From Hyparrhenia diplandra (Eukaryota; Streptophyta; Magnoliopsida; Poales; Poaceae): a stretch of 64,000 bases of DNA. Position 1 is the stretch's first letter. Every line of letters starts with the position of its first letter. Location: contig JADLZK010008784.1 of the NCBI GenBank assembly GCA_015847255.1, forward strand, positions 310,001 to 374,000. The letters run 5' to 3'. The notes beneath the pieces were generated by a model that was not told the DNA's origin, did not search any database, and saw only the letters and a program-made list of their open reading frames with translations. Shown here in pieces: positions 34,736 to 46,752 of the stretch. The position numbers were made by a program, and so were the translations under genes.

Positions 34736-35980
34736 TCCCCCTCGTCCTCGAGATTTCTTCGACCCTCGGTTTGATCTACGAACTTTGCTTTAGTTTATAT
34801 TTTGCCTTACGTTCGCCGGTTCGAACCTTTTGCCGATATACTAAATAATCAAGAGAATAAAATATGTTGATATGATTTGTTCAAAGTTAGATTCACATAA
34901 TACTTTCTCATGGTTAGATTAATTCTTTGTTGAAAAATAATAAAGATCCCAAGTTCCTAAAAGTTGTTGTGAAATTTGAGATAGAAGATTAATGAGAACT
35001 TAATTCTTGATATCTTTTTATTTTGGAGAATTCATTTCGAAAATATAAATTTGATAGCTTCACTTCATCTTTGTGGTAAATGTTATATCCTACTAAAGCC
35101 ATGCTATGAGTATTAAAACCAGCAATAAGCTATTTGCTTTGTGTTGAGCTTTGTCAAAATCGTGACCCAAGTTGAGAGACTTGTCATGTTCTAAAGATCA
35201 AGATCACGTACACTTATTTTTGTTTTTGATAAAATATTTATATGCTCCAATTGTTGATCTCTCTAAAATTCAATAAATTATTTTTACAAAGAAGGCATGG
35301 GCTATGCAAAAATAGTATGTAAAAAAAGAGAGAAAGAGAAAAGAAAAGAAATAAAGATGAAAATGGACAAGTGTCCGAGGGTGAGTAGAACCCACATCTT
35401 TAAGAGAGGAAATAAAAGACAAAAAGTCTCGAGGCGAGCAGAGCCCACCTCTCAAAAGGAAAATAAAGATAGCCCATGATCTTGTTTGCAAAAATATTTA
35501 TTTCAAAAGAGAGAAGAAAATAAGAGCATAGTAGAATTAGCACACACATGCACATCTTGATCTAAGAGGATGTCTCTCCTTGGATCCATCTTTGACATTG
35601 CAAATATATGCAAGGTAAGTATGCTATATCTTTGACAAACCTAAAACTCGGATCTGACTTTATTAGAAGTAGATATGTTAATTACATGTGCTTTGTGAGG
35701 ATCTAAAAATACTACATATATTTATTAAGTGATTCGAGAGTACCACGTAAGAAGAAAGAAGTAAGCTATGTTACTTTTCAAAAAATCATTGCAAAAACTC
35801 TAGCTAAATTGGTTGAAAGAATAAGGTGCTCTATTTCATCTATCTTGTTTCTCAATTACTTAAAGTTCTTGGTAAGATTAATAAAATATAAGTTTGATCA
35901 TGAGATTGTTTTATGCTTGATATACTTGTCTTGTAGTTTTGTTATAACCATCCTTTTATCGAGAGGCAGTAAAAGCCTAA
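34736..35980 (+). other. gypsy non-coding 3' internal region
   Basis: AT-rich, A-rich leader-like sequence with no domain. 35300-35470 is purine-rich. Confidence 0.5.
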
Positions 35981-35994
35981 GTCTTGGGGGAGCT
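35981..35994 (+). promoter_or_regulatory. Polypurine tract
   Basis: GTCTTGGGGGAGCT directly precedes the 3' LTR, the expected plus-strand priming site. Confidence 0.65.
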
Positions 35995-37236
35995 TGTTGA
36001 CACCTCTTAAGCTCTATTTTTATGTGTCAACTAAACATATAATAAGGTTATAAAATGAATAAAAACATAGAAAAAGTATTTTACTAACACAGTTCCACGA
36101 GTTTTGGTGATTTATATCTTTTTCGGGGACTTAATAGGTAAATGCTTAGGAAAAACTTCGAGAGAAAACCCCGAATAATAAGAAGATTTACCCTTCGGTG
36201 AATTTCGATCCGAAAAGTGAACTAAAACATTCTAGAAGACACCGGAAGACACCGGGAGAAGCGCGGACTGGGCCCACCATGGCCTGGCGGCCGCCCGATC
36301 AAGATTAGGCAGCCGCCGGGTGGGACCCAACAATCGACCTCATCTTCTTAGGTCGGGTTTCAAACCGACTTTGAGGTTGTATCTACACCGTTATCGAAGG
36401 CGGTTTGATCCAAGGGTCAAGCATTCATCGGCCCACGACTATATAAGGATGATCCTACCTCCGGCCTTAGGCATGAAAATCATTATTCATCATACTTGAC
36501 TCGATCATAGCTAGAGCCATACCTCTCTAATTAGAAGAGCTAAGATCAAGTTGAGAGAGATTAGTAGAAAGTTGAGAGATAGATCAAAGAACTTAATTAG
36601 AGTTCTAGATCTGTTCTTGAGAGATAGAAAGTAGAGTTGAGGAGAAGAAAGGGGAAGTACCGGCCGCATGCGGTGACTCCTCTACGCTTATACCTTTGTG
36701 GATCAACCTTATATTTGAGTAAGTTCACTTGTTTATATTTCTTTTTCGGTTTCGACTCATTAGAGTACTTTGATTCTTGTCGCTCTTGAATTGAAGTTGT
36801 TACCCCTAGTGCAAACGCGGTGTTTGGACTAGATAACTCATAAATACACCCTACCCCGGCGTGGTAGATCATGGTAGTGACGGTACCATTGATTCCTTTG
36901 GACTCCACTTCCCGTAGGATAGGACACGTAGGACCTAGTTCTTTGGGGCAATAGTAAGTTTCGCCCTTACTTTCCTTTGAGTATGTCCCCATTAAGAAAT
37001 ATCTTCGAGCCTTACAAGGATATAAACTAGACAACCATAGAAATCTTCTCACATTTTATCCGAACTCCGGTTCCTTCCTTTTATCTCGGGGGATTAGTTT
37101 TGTCTCATTACCCTCACACCATTCTCCTCCCGTGGATTCGATATTTAAAACCCTATCCCGGTGAAGTGCTCATCGCTTCTCGTCGCTATGGACTATACAA
37201 ATTATAAATAATTTTGTAGGATAACTTTTACAAACA
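35995..37236 (+). repeat. 3' LTR of the gypsy element
   Basis: 1242 bp, homologous throughout to 26512-27787. It differs by many small indels and lacks about 40 bp after CTCCTCTACGC (near 36685). Confidence 0.9.
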
Positions 37237-37241
37237 CTAAG

Positions 37242-38510
37242 CAACTTTGCCATGGCCGACCACAACCTCTATTTATAGCCCCCAAGCCAAATAGAGCCGT
37301 TGGGGACAAAACACTCCGCGTGTTGGCCGGGACGCGCATCGACCGGACTCACGGCCGGGTCCGGTCCAGCGTCCGGCCGCTCGAAGCGGCGTCCGTCGCT
37401 TCCCGAAGCGAAGGTCCGGTCGAAGCGGCAGAGCTTCGGCCCCACGGTGACACCCAACAAAGTGAGCGTTCGATCCATGCTTCCGGTGATGACCGGACTC
37501 TCCAATCCATGTGTCCTGGCCGAAGCCTCAAGTTGAGTCCAAAAACATGCTCTCTGTTATTCGACCGGACTCACTCGGTAGGACCGTCCGGTCAAAGGGC
37601 TAGCGTCGGTCCCGTCCGGTCGCCCTTTCTCGCAAAACCGTCGTCATGTTGTCGCCTTTGCTCCAACTTGCTACCCAACAAGTATATCAACTTGAGAACA
37701 AGGAATAACATGTTTTCACCACCACGATGCATCCGGTGCAATAGAAAATAAGCATCTCATTTTCTCAAAAGCGTCGAATATGCAAACAAGTGTGTTAGCA
37801 TGTTCAAGTGTGTTAGCAAATCTCAACCCTGCTCAACCCTGCAAATCTCCGCCGCCTTTGCAAATGTGCCAACACCACCAAGTGTACATCACCATGTTCA
37901 AGTGTGTTAGCATTTTCACAATCATATCAAAGGACGGGTTAGCTCTCCACCCCACTCAATCCTAACACATCGCAAAGTTAGATCGCACAAGTGGCACTAG
38001 ATGACCGATATGCAAACAAGTTTGCCCCTCTTGATAGTACGGCCATCTATCCTAAACCCGGTCATAAACTTCTCTAAGCTCCTCATGACCGGCGAAATGA
38101 AATGTCCTATAGGTTATACCTTTGCCTTGCGCATTTCCATTCCGCTCCATCTCCAAGTGCCGATGCAACACATGCACCAACACGATCAAGAATGATATGA
38201 TCCGGTTCATATCATCACATGACCTTCTTGGTCCATCGATCTTGACCTCACTTGCTCTTCACCGTTGCGTCGGTCTATCGGCGCCAAGTTCCACGACTTG
38301 CCCTTCACACTTATAACCCGGTCCATCAAGCCAAGCCTTGTTTTGATCTTCACCACCTTGGTCACATGAATCCATGTCATGTTTCATATGCAATAAGCTC
38401 TTTCATTGCACCATCACATGTGAACTAATCTCCTGTGTATAATCTCAGTCACACATATTAGTTCACCTAATGTTGACACTCAATTACCAAAACCCACAAG
38501 GGACCTTTCA
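37242..38510 (-). mobile_element. Solo LTR, family A copy 2, outer part
   Basis: Continuation of 25420-26511 after the gypsy insertion, ending GGGACCTTTCA. The right flank CTGGG versus left flank CCTGG gives only an offset match (CTGG). Removing the gypsy and one CTAAG leaves an LTR of about 2.36 kb. Confidence 0.85.
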
Positions 38511-38515
38511 CTGGG

Positions 38516-39298
38516 GGGGTTTAGGTAGGGCCCACCGGCGGGCCACCACCTAGGAAGCGGCTACCTTCACTTTCCCGGCCGCCGCGATCTCCGCCTCTCG
38601 GCCGCCGGAGCCTAGGCTCACACCGTGAAGGCTCATGGGGACGGTGACGGCGGTACCGCCACCTCCATCTCCCCGGGCGTGAATCCTCGCGCCACCGCAG
38701 CATGTAGAGTCGCCCGTACATGGAGCGAACCCCGGAGTTGCCCGTGCGCGTAGATAGGATATCGCCGCCGCGGGGCGAGGCGTAGGCGCCCCACGGCAAT
38801 TTACCGCCTATAGCGCACTCCCGGTAGAAATTGAAAGCCCACGCCAAGCCAGACGCTGACGCCGGCCATGGCAAAGTCGGGAGATGACGGTTGTCGGGCC
38901 GGCTAGGTCTAGCCATACGATACAAAGATAGTGTGGCCGTGGTTAAATGGTGAATCGGCCGCTTGCTTGTAGCCGTCCCGTTACTCGTTAGTGGTGATGT
39001 TACCGTGGAATAGTTTTCTCGGCCTCTTTTTGTATTGTTGTGGTTAGATTTGACCATGATGAAGGACTAGTGAGACTAAATCTACTCGTTCAAGTTCGTT
39101 ATTAGTTTTGAGAAAACTAAGACCAGCCCAGGGCATTTTGCTTTAAGAAGAAGACCTTCTCACGCAGGTCGAGAAAACCCACCGAACCCCCCGCCCCATC
39201 CCGACACAACTCGTGCCCCACCACGAAACAGGGCACCGTTACCCAGTGAGAACCGAGCCGGGCCTAACAACATGTGCTTTGGCCATGGGGACGACGAG
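38516..39298. other. GC-rich sequence beside the LTR nest, no supported gene
   Basis: A 178-codon minus frame (39057-38521) is Arg/Pro-rich and not recognised. Confidence 0.3.
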
Positions 39299-39299
39299 G

Positions 39300-39416
39300 A
39301 GTTTTTTTTAACCACAAATAAATTCTAAAAATTCACTTCCATGGGGAGTCGAAACCGGGACTCGTGGAGTGACTTCGAGTGGCTCTAACCATTGGGTTAG
39401 AGGCTCTTTAGCTTGA
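39300..39416 (-). mobile_element. Short tRNA-derived SINE (minus)
   Basis: On the minus strand it reads TAACCCAATGGTTAGAGCC (box A-like), about 30 bp later GGTTTCGACTCCCC (box B-like), then ends in an A-run at 39301-39308. This order, with a short body, fits a plant SINE. TSDs were not found. Confidence 0.5.
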
Positions 39417-40002
39417 ATTGTACAATATGTTGGTAATTTGTAGATAAAGAACAATTTACGGATATACGTATTACATTCCGAGTGCTCGTAAGGTGATGAC
39501 ATACTCGGTTATAAATTAGGGAGTTGCTATATCTCTTTCACAAGAAATTTGACCAACATTTCTTGCTACAACTTGGACCCTAGGATTCTCATTCAACGGT
39601 GGGACTATTCAGCACGTAAGCGATAATTAATTAAGCAAATTTGCGCCCACCGCATCGCCGACGCAATCCACTTTGTGTTAACGGGCCCGACTACTAACGA
39701 GGTTTCGGATCTAACTCGTTAACCAACTCACGCAAGAAAGAAACCACACACGCACCCCACCGTTCCTAGTTTCACCGATCGGATCCGGCGGATGCAAAAG
39801 AGATTGAATACGCCTTGATGAATGATTCCACTTGGTTGATTGTCTCCTTGTATGTCCTCTATTTGATCTCTGTTTATCCTCATCTCCACGGGCCAAATCG
39901 AAAAGCGCCCACCATTCCTTCTCTAAAAGCGTCCTTGTTTGTCCTCTTGTTATTTGTTAAATAACATTTGTCATCTTCATGTGCGATATGTAGTCATCTT
40001 CA

Positions 40003-40533
40003 TGTTGAGGGGCCACAACCGAACACGGATGCAATGTAGGATCGTAGGAATCAAAATTCCATATAGTCATCACTAAAATTGCGGTTAACTAATTTTGCAA
40101 CTGTACTACAACGGTTTTGCAATTCGGACTATAACCTTACGCAATTCAAAGATCCTAGTGAGGGATATCCTAAGACTTTTGTATACATGCATAGTTAGAT
40201 CGGTTATTAAACCGATATAGAAGCCAAGACAAGGCAAACTAAAATGGAAATCAAAGCCGGTGCTCCTCATGAGTTAATTAGCGGCGGCAAAAGATGAAAC
40301 AACATGAGCAGTGCTATTGGGACTCACTAATAACATGCGAGGTCCATTTGAATGCCTAGAAGCTCAAAAACACCGAAACCCATCCGATTAAGCACATAAA
40401 CCGGTTCCTCGAAAAAGAGACAAAGCACAACATAGGATCGGTATCATGTTGAGGGCCACAACCGAACACGATGCAATGTAGGATCGTAGCAATCAAAATT
40501 TCGGATACCCATCACTAAAATTGCAATTAACAA
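40003..40533 (+). repeat. Pair of direct repeats of about 90 bp
   Basis: 40003-40092 and 40446-40533 share GGCCACAACCGAACACG, GATGCAATGTAGGATCGTAG and ATCACTAAAATTGC. Between and after them TTGCAATT-type words recur. Origin unknown. Confidence 0.7.
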
Positions 40534-41010
40534 TATTTCCAATTTACACTATTACAATTTGCACTCGTAGGCATTCCTAACAAGATAGCATATTTGTTTC
40601 AAGTAAGAAATGATACAAATTATCGCACCCGATGACTAAATTAGCGGCGAGGAAGCTCAACAAAAATCAAGACAGTGCTAGTGGTACTCACTAATGACGC
40701 AAGCTCCATTTCAATCTCCACAACATAGAAAGCACCGGCCTCGGTCCAAGGAATCGTACCATGACAAACAACAACACAACAAGGCCTCGGCTCTAAAGTT
40801 AGGTGCTTTAGTCATAAAACAATGCTTGGTCGCCAAAAGAAAACTTAGCATTGTACAATCAACAACAAGTTACTAGCACAAAGGACAAAATACAAGATAA
40901 AGGTGGATGGATAGAGAACAATACAAGGGGCATGACAAGCGACTATACAACACAATCAATAAAAAAATACAATACAAAGTACAAGACAATGGACAATCCA
41001 AACACAATTC

Positions 41011-41336
41011 GCGGGTCCCTGCGATGACTTTCGTCTCGGCCTCAAGGGGCCTAACGGCCCATTTTTCGGCCTCGGCGAAAGTGTTACTTTTCAAAGGCGC
41101 CTTCAGCCGCAAGGTTTATATAGGGAATCAAGCGATGTCATTTTGTACTTTGTTGTCTTGTATCGCAGGTCCCCGCTTTTTAAACAATGTGTCTTGTATC
41201 GCGGGGTCCCCGCTTACGTACTATGAGGTCTTGTATCGCAGTCCCTGCGATGTCTTTGCTCCACCTCCTCGAGGGCCTAGCGGCCCACTCGGCCTTAAAG
41301 CGAATGACTTACATTCGCTAACCCGCCTCCGGCGCT
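41011..41336. repeat. Repeat cluster with TCTTGTATCGCAGG units and a terminal hairpin
   Basis: Three units of about 38 bp begin (G)TCTTGTATCGC and run into GTCCCCGC (near 41153, 41191, 41229). They are flanked by two versions of CTGCGATG...GGGCCTA(A)CGGCCCA. The right edge has the hairpin AGCGAAT-gacttac-ATTCGCT (41300-41321). Confidence 0.6.
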
Positions 41337-41699
41337 AAGTTCATATTATGTAACTTTTTATATGCACTCCTTTGTCAAGAGATTTTGAACTCAATCACGA
41401 AAGTTACTACAATTTTGATTCAAATATTGTGAACCCCAATTATACTCATGACGAGGAGGTTACATGGACTTGCTCAATGGGCAATAGGTATTTACTTGTT
41501 ATCTACAAATAAAGCTACATTACTTTATTTGCTACAATACATGATGAAATATCAAACAATACACTGTTTTGTTACCTATGATAATGAGAACGGATGTTTA
41601 TCACAACGCCAGAATCCCTTTACTTGTTATCTACAAATTATGCCTAGATTTTAAATTGCAAATGCCGAGAACTACAATTGCAATTACCTAATATCTCGC

Positions 41700-44600
41700 A
41701 ATTTACATTATCATTGATCGCAATTTGTGTATCCGAATGTTTAAATTGCCGGCAATGCAAAGCCCTCTCGAAACTCTAGACAAAACACCACTTTTGGACT
41801 TACAGTTAGCACCTACAAGTATCTTCAAAATGCTAGGGGCATAGCTATCGCCTACAATACTCTAGATACACACTAAGATACAAATGGCCGGGTGCAAAAG
41901 TGAAAATATCTTAAAAGCATAGCTCTTGGTAAAGGCGATCCACGAAACAGAAATAGAGATCTAGAGCTTACGAGGTCCTCCGGTCGCTTGAGCTTGGAGA
42001 TGGAGAAGGGGATGTCTATAATTCTAAATACAACAAGTTTCGGACAAAACCTGCAGGGGACAAGAAAAAAAAAAAAAAAACAATTTAGAAGCCAAAGTGT
42101 TAATCAATATATCGGCAAGCAAGCACTTTGGTTCATCAATACAAAGCCAAAGTGACCATGACCAAAAAGCTTTACACCCGTGGGAACTCACCCAAGAGCA
42201 CACGCATGCCGCCACAAAGACGAGAGCACAACTTTGAGCACTACCGATAGATCGTGATTTGAAACAATGTCGTAGTAAGTTTGTGCAAGATAAAACTAGG
42301 ATAGAACAAGCATTTCAATCCAATAGCGAGGTTTAGTTCCACTTCCACAATTACCCTAGATGTATCGGGTTTCAAATTGGATTACCATTCAAATTTATAG
42401 TTGAACCATAATGCTTGCAATACTCAGCGACAAACAAATGGATTCCCACTAGTAGATACAACCAAAAATTACAAAACACAAATATGAAAATTGCACCTAT
42501 CAAATAGTGCAAATAGTACTTATTATTCTTTGCAATTATACTATATATGTATATAAGCACAAAATACGGCTCAAGCATGTGGAGCCTTCCGACAATATAA
42601 TTAACTTGTGCTCTTGAACAAACAACTTGTGTTCGCGAACATGTATACTAAATTGATCAACAGGATAGAATCAACATTTTAACACACCGCCCATAAGCCA
42701 TATATTGTAGCAGTATGTGTTGAAAATAAGAACAGCAGCAGATTTTTGTTCCTTTCCACTTACTTTTTTAAAATTATGGATCTCACCCAAGGCTGAATAT
42801 CTTTCTTGGTTTCACATTGGTCACGAGGTTCAAGTTTACGCCTTTTTGGAAGAGATTTTCCTAGTATAAGAGGTAATCCAAAAACAAATACATAGTGAGT
42901 AGCTGGAAGAGATAAACAACTGAACGAGATACTTGATGGTTGAGAGAACGTTCGAGGGGAATTAAACAACTCAACTTGTACAGATGTGAAGAGCATTGGA
43001 TAAAATCCCGAGTTGCAAATACAGATCGCAACCAATCTTGAAGCTGGCGGCATGTTTCGGTAGAACATCCACAAAATGCAAAAAGAATATCTTAAATTGT
43101 GAGATTCTACAATTTAAGAGCATAGAGACTTAGAAAGACACTGTCGGATAGTCCAGATAGTCCTCGAACATGCTTTTCCCAAGGACTCATTGCACAAGCC
43201 AAGATAAAAGAATAGCACTTCAATTGCTTCCATACAACAAATCGAGGTGATGCAAGTACTAAACCAACTTAAGTACATTTGACACCCTATTAATATAACA
43301 TGGATTACTTCAAGTTTGTTTTATATATTAGATTATACCCAATTATAGTATGGTGTACATTAACAAAAAAACGAATAAAATTCCATTAGTCGAACCCGGA
43401 GAAATGATTGACCTACCAAAAAAAATAAAAAAACAGATTGCTATGCCGTATACATTCAGGCAAATCAGTAAAAACAGATGCATACATGCAGTTTCAGATT
43501 CAGTCATTCAGGCATGTGTATTCAGTTTCATTCATTCCATTGAGATTCACTATTAAGTCATTCAGATTTAGAGTTTCATTCGAAGTTCATTCATTCATTG
43601 CTTGCCACTTTCAAGAATGGAGGAAACCTTTTTATCTTCCACTATGTCATGAAAAATGGAGTTGCATAGATAGTGCACTTTAAACCATCAGTGCATCCGA
43701 AAGATAGGGTAGCATGGCATATCTTCTTAGTTAGGTTATAGTGCTACTACTGGTAGCCTACCCTATACATACTGTGATATATGAACCAAATCATTGCTTC
43801 TTCAAAACTGAAAATTCTGAGGTGAATATGGCATACAAATGCATGCTATATAAGATACTACATATACTACGTACTTAGGCTTTGAGTTGTCGTAAGCCCA
43901 TCAATTTCTCAACACACAAATAGAATAAATATCCACACCTATATATATAGAAATTGTTTCAGTCAAGGTCTATTCGATGTATTCTTTCAGTCAAGAGCTT
44001 CTGAAATCCCATAGGAGACAATGAAGCTATGCAAGGATAACAATGAGCATAAGTAGGATTAAACTGTTGTATGGTCAGCAACGTGAAAATAATATGAGCC
44101 TCCCTTTTATCTTGGAAGATTAAATAGCCCTGGCTGATGCGTTTAAGCGGACCTAAAAGGAATACCAAATAGCAAGATGCCTGGCCAACAACTCCTTTTG
44201 CAGTGTAATGTACTATATTCATTTTTTCTTTTAAGGAGACAGAATTCTTAGCACAAAACACTGTCAACATAAATGAGGGAAAAGGGGGGGAAAAGGAAAA
44301 AAAAGAGGAATATTGCACTGTCAGCAAATAAGCCATCACATCACACTGGGAGGAAGCAAGCGTACACAACAACATTCATAGATATCACTAAGAAAAGCAA
44401 GGAATAGGAGGGAGGCAGCACAATACCTGAGTACAGATACAACAACAAAATAGGAATGCAAAGCGTATTGAAGCCTGTAAGCAAGGAGAAGCGAGGCAGT
44501 TCGAAAAGAGGTCAAGTAATCTGGAAAAATAAACTGGATGTGAATGTAAACGTATAAGGAAAATTGACATTGAAATGAGTCCTGTTCCCCAAAGAACTGG

Positions 44601-45330
44601 AAGCGCAGCTGAGAGCAGCGCTGCATAGCGTGACACAAATCCTATAACTGTGAATTGAAAAAGCTAACTGAATATCGCATGAAACATCTGACGAAGCGTT
44701 ATCAGGACGGACGGATGAGTGCTAACTGCTAACCAGCGATGACCATAGAATTGAAGGACAACGATGTAAACAAAAACCAAGAGGACAGATTGACAGGGCC
44801 ACCGAAGTAGGGATAGAACTAAATAGAACGAGGAAGAAACGTACCTGAATGCCGGCGTCAATGCAGCGAGGACAGACGGTGGACGACGAGAGCAGCCAAA
44901 TGCAGGAACACCGGATGGCCGGCGGGGGAAGCAACGACGTGCGGAAACACCGGATGGCCGCCGGAGGAGTCGACGACTGTGGCCGGGCGGCCGGCCGAAC
45001 CCCAACGAAAATCCACACATATATATACAACACACAAACCGGAAATCCACACGCACTGTAGTCTAACAGCTACAAGTTACGATTCTCTTTCAACATTTTC
45101 CAGCACGAGTATCTCTGTGACAGATCAACAGCGTTCTGACACTAGATTCACAAAACAAATCCTAACTAGAGTGGAGGGAAGGAAGAACAAACGTAATAGG
45201 AACCTATATATTTGCACAATACACCAAAATCCCTATTCCACAAACGAACAGCACAAAACCTACAAGGATCCCAACCTCACTGCCAAAAATCTCCATCCCC
45301 GTGCGCTCCTCAATATATGATTTCAACCAA
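41700..45330. other. Intergenic, no supported gene
   Basis: AT-rich. An A-run is at 42065-42080 and low-complexity CATTCA words lie at 43450-43600. Small frames on both strands show no domain. Spliced exons of an unknown gene cannot be excluded. Confidence 0.35.
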
Positions 45331-45604
45331 TCTAAGATGAAATCAACACCCAATCATTAAATGGGATCGAGTACACACACAAGCAACAAGTGATGCACCA
45401 ACGAGGGGCAAGGAGGAAGAAGAAGCAGCGGGTACCACGATGGAATGCGGGATGACTGCCCCACGCGCGCTGGTCCATTGATACTATCGTGCGTGCGCTG
45501 CTGCTCCGCCACTCCTCCATCGGGGACACTTTAGTGCCGAAGGGGAGGGAGAAGAGGTGGGCTAGCGCCACCGCAGCCGACGCGGATGCGGCCCGGGACG
45601 TCCG

Positions 45605-45860
45605 AGATGAAGGCGGCCGGCAGCGCGTAGGGGTCGGCGCGCACCTAGGACAGTGGCGTAGGCAGCTCGATGGGGCCGTCCGGTAGCGATGTGTCGGCGA
45701 CGTCGCGGAACTGGCCGACGGGCTGCGTCTCCCAGAACTTGTGGCGGCGAGCGGCGGGGTTGGAGTTGAGGGTCATGTGCTCCTGGACCCGCCGCGCCAA
45801 CGCCTCGATGGAGATGTTCTCCTCGCCATCCGGGCCGTTGGCCACCGGAGGAGACAGAGG
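45605..45860 (-). pseudogene. N-myristoyltransferase N-terminal fragment with TAG stop
   Basis: Minus-strand translation has SIEALARRVQEHM, then HKFWETQPVGQFRDV and DTSLPDGPIELPTPLS. The last two are the characteristic start of the glycylpeptide N-tetradecanoyltransferase (NMT) catalytic domain. At 45645-45647 a TAG stands where the family normally has Glu, and homology resumes for about 12 residues (VRADPYALPAAF) before ending. The intact enzyme attaches myristate to N-terminal Gly in the cytosol and has about 430 residues. Only about 80 are seen and nothing further downstream is recognisable, so this is a truncated copy. Confidence 0.75.
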
Positions 45861-46662
45861 AGCAGATCTGGGACTGAGAGAGGAGAGAGTGCAGGAGAGA
45901 CAGTGACGCATGGGCACCGGACTGAGAGAGAGACGGAGGAGCAGATCTGGGACAAGGAGTAATGCGCGCAGCTCAGGCCGTCGCCCCGTCACCGGCTATG
46001 GCCGCGGCGGCGGGCGAGGCGGGGAGCCTGAGGAGACGGGGCGGCAGGAATGGGGAGATGACAGAGAGTGAGAGCGAGCCAGAGGAGCGGGTGGTCGCCA
46101 CGCTGGAGTTAGCAGTGCGCGGTCCGCCAATCGAACCCTACAACAAAAGCGGACCCGACAAGGTAAGGAGAACCGCCGGGCCTCGTCTCGCTTTCGCGTC
46201 ACCTCACCTCGCGACGACGCGTGTTGCAAAGAGATGGAACACGTAAATCTTTCGACAGACGGATAGGAAAAGTGTATAAATTAATATAATTCTTTTTTTT
46301 TGTGTGAAAAAATCTTTCGTCTAATGAAAAGTCAGCCAGGATATTTTACTCTTTAAATGCTGTTGAAGCTGATTGGCCACCCACCACACGTGTTTTTGTA
46401 GATTCGTTTTTAGCCTTGTTGGCTACATCTTCTCCTCGTACTCCACGGCAAGTATCCAGCGAACGAGTGATTCCTCGAGCTCCGCCAATCCTAGATCCGA
46501 GCCTCCGATTCAACAGGTAGCGCTCATCCATGCGGCTGCTTCACCGATCGCGATCGAGTTTTTGTTCAGTGCAGGAGAGGTCAGCCGTTCACACCAATAA
46601 TCATGTCTCAAATTTAAGATCCAAGGATGTGCAAGAAAAAGTAGTACTCGGCTACCGCTTGT

Positions 46663-46752
46663 CCACGCTACTGTTTTCACTCACTTATCACTCACTACAA
46701 AGAACCTCCACGCTACTGTTTTCACTCACTAATCACTCACTACAAAGAGCCT
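46663..46752 (+). repeat. 45-bp tandem duplication
   Basis: CCACGCTACTGTTTTCACTC begins each unit, at 46663 and 46708. It lies about 500 bp upstream of the NPF start, possibly in its promoter or 5' UTR. Confidence 0.85.

Larger units (their letters stand above)
26512..37236 (+). mobile_element. Ty3/gypsy LTR retrotransposon, 10.7 kb, degenerate, TSD CTAAG
   Basis: Complete by structure. Its two LTRs begin TGTTGACACC and end in (A)CAAACA or CCAACA. A primer-binding-like site follows the 5' LTR, domains run gag, protease, RT, RNase H, integrase, and a purine tract precedes the 3' LTR. The 5-bp duplication CTAAG is at 26507-26511 and 37237-37241. The order RT-RNaseH-INT is gypsy, and the gag and long post-integrase region recall Athila-type elements. 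All domains carry frameshifts or stops, so it is non-autonomous now. It sits inside family A LTR copy 2 and is therefore younger than that copy. Confidence 0.92.

Noticed and set aside
21469..38510. A single giant foldback transposon with 2.3 kb inverted arms
   Set aside because: The left arm has its own perfect 5-bp TSD (CCATC) immediately at both ends, so it inserted as an LTR-sized unit.
38521..39057. 178-codon minus-strand frame next to the LTR nest
   Set aside because: No domain recognised and the composition is Arg/Pro-biased. Coding status cannot be supported.
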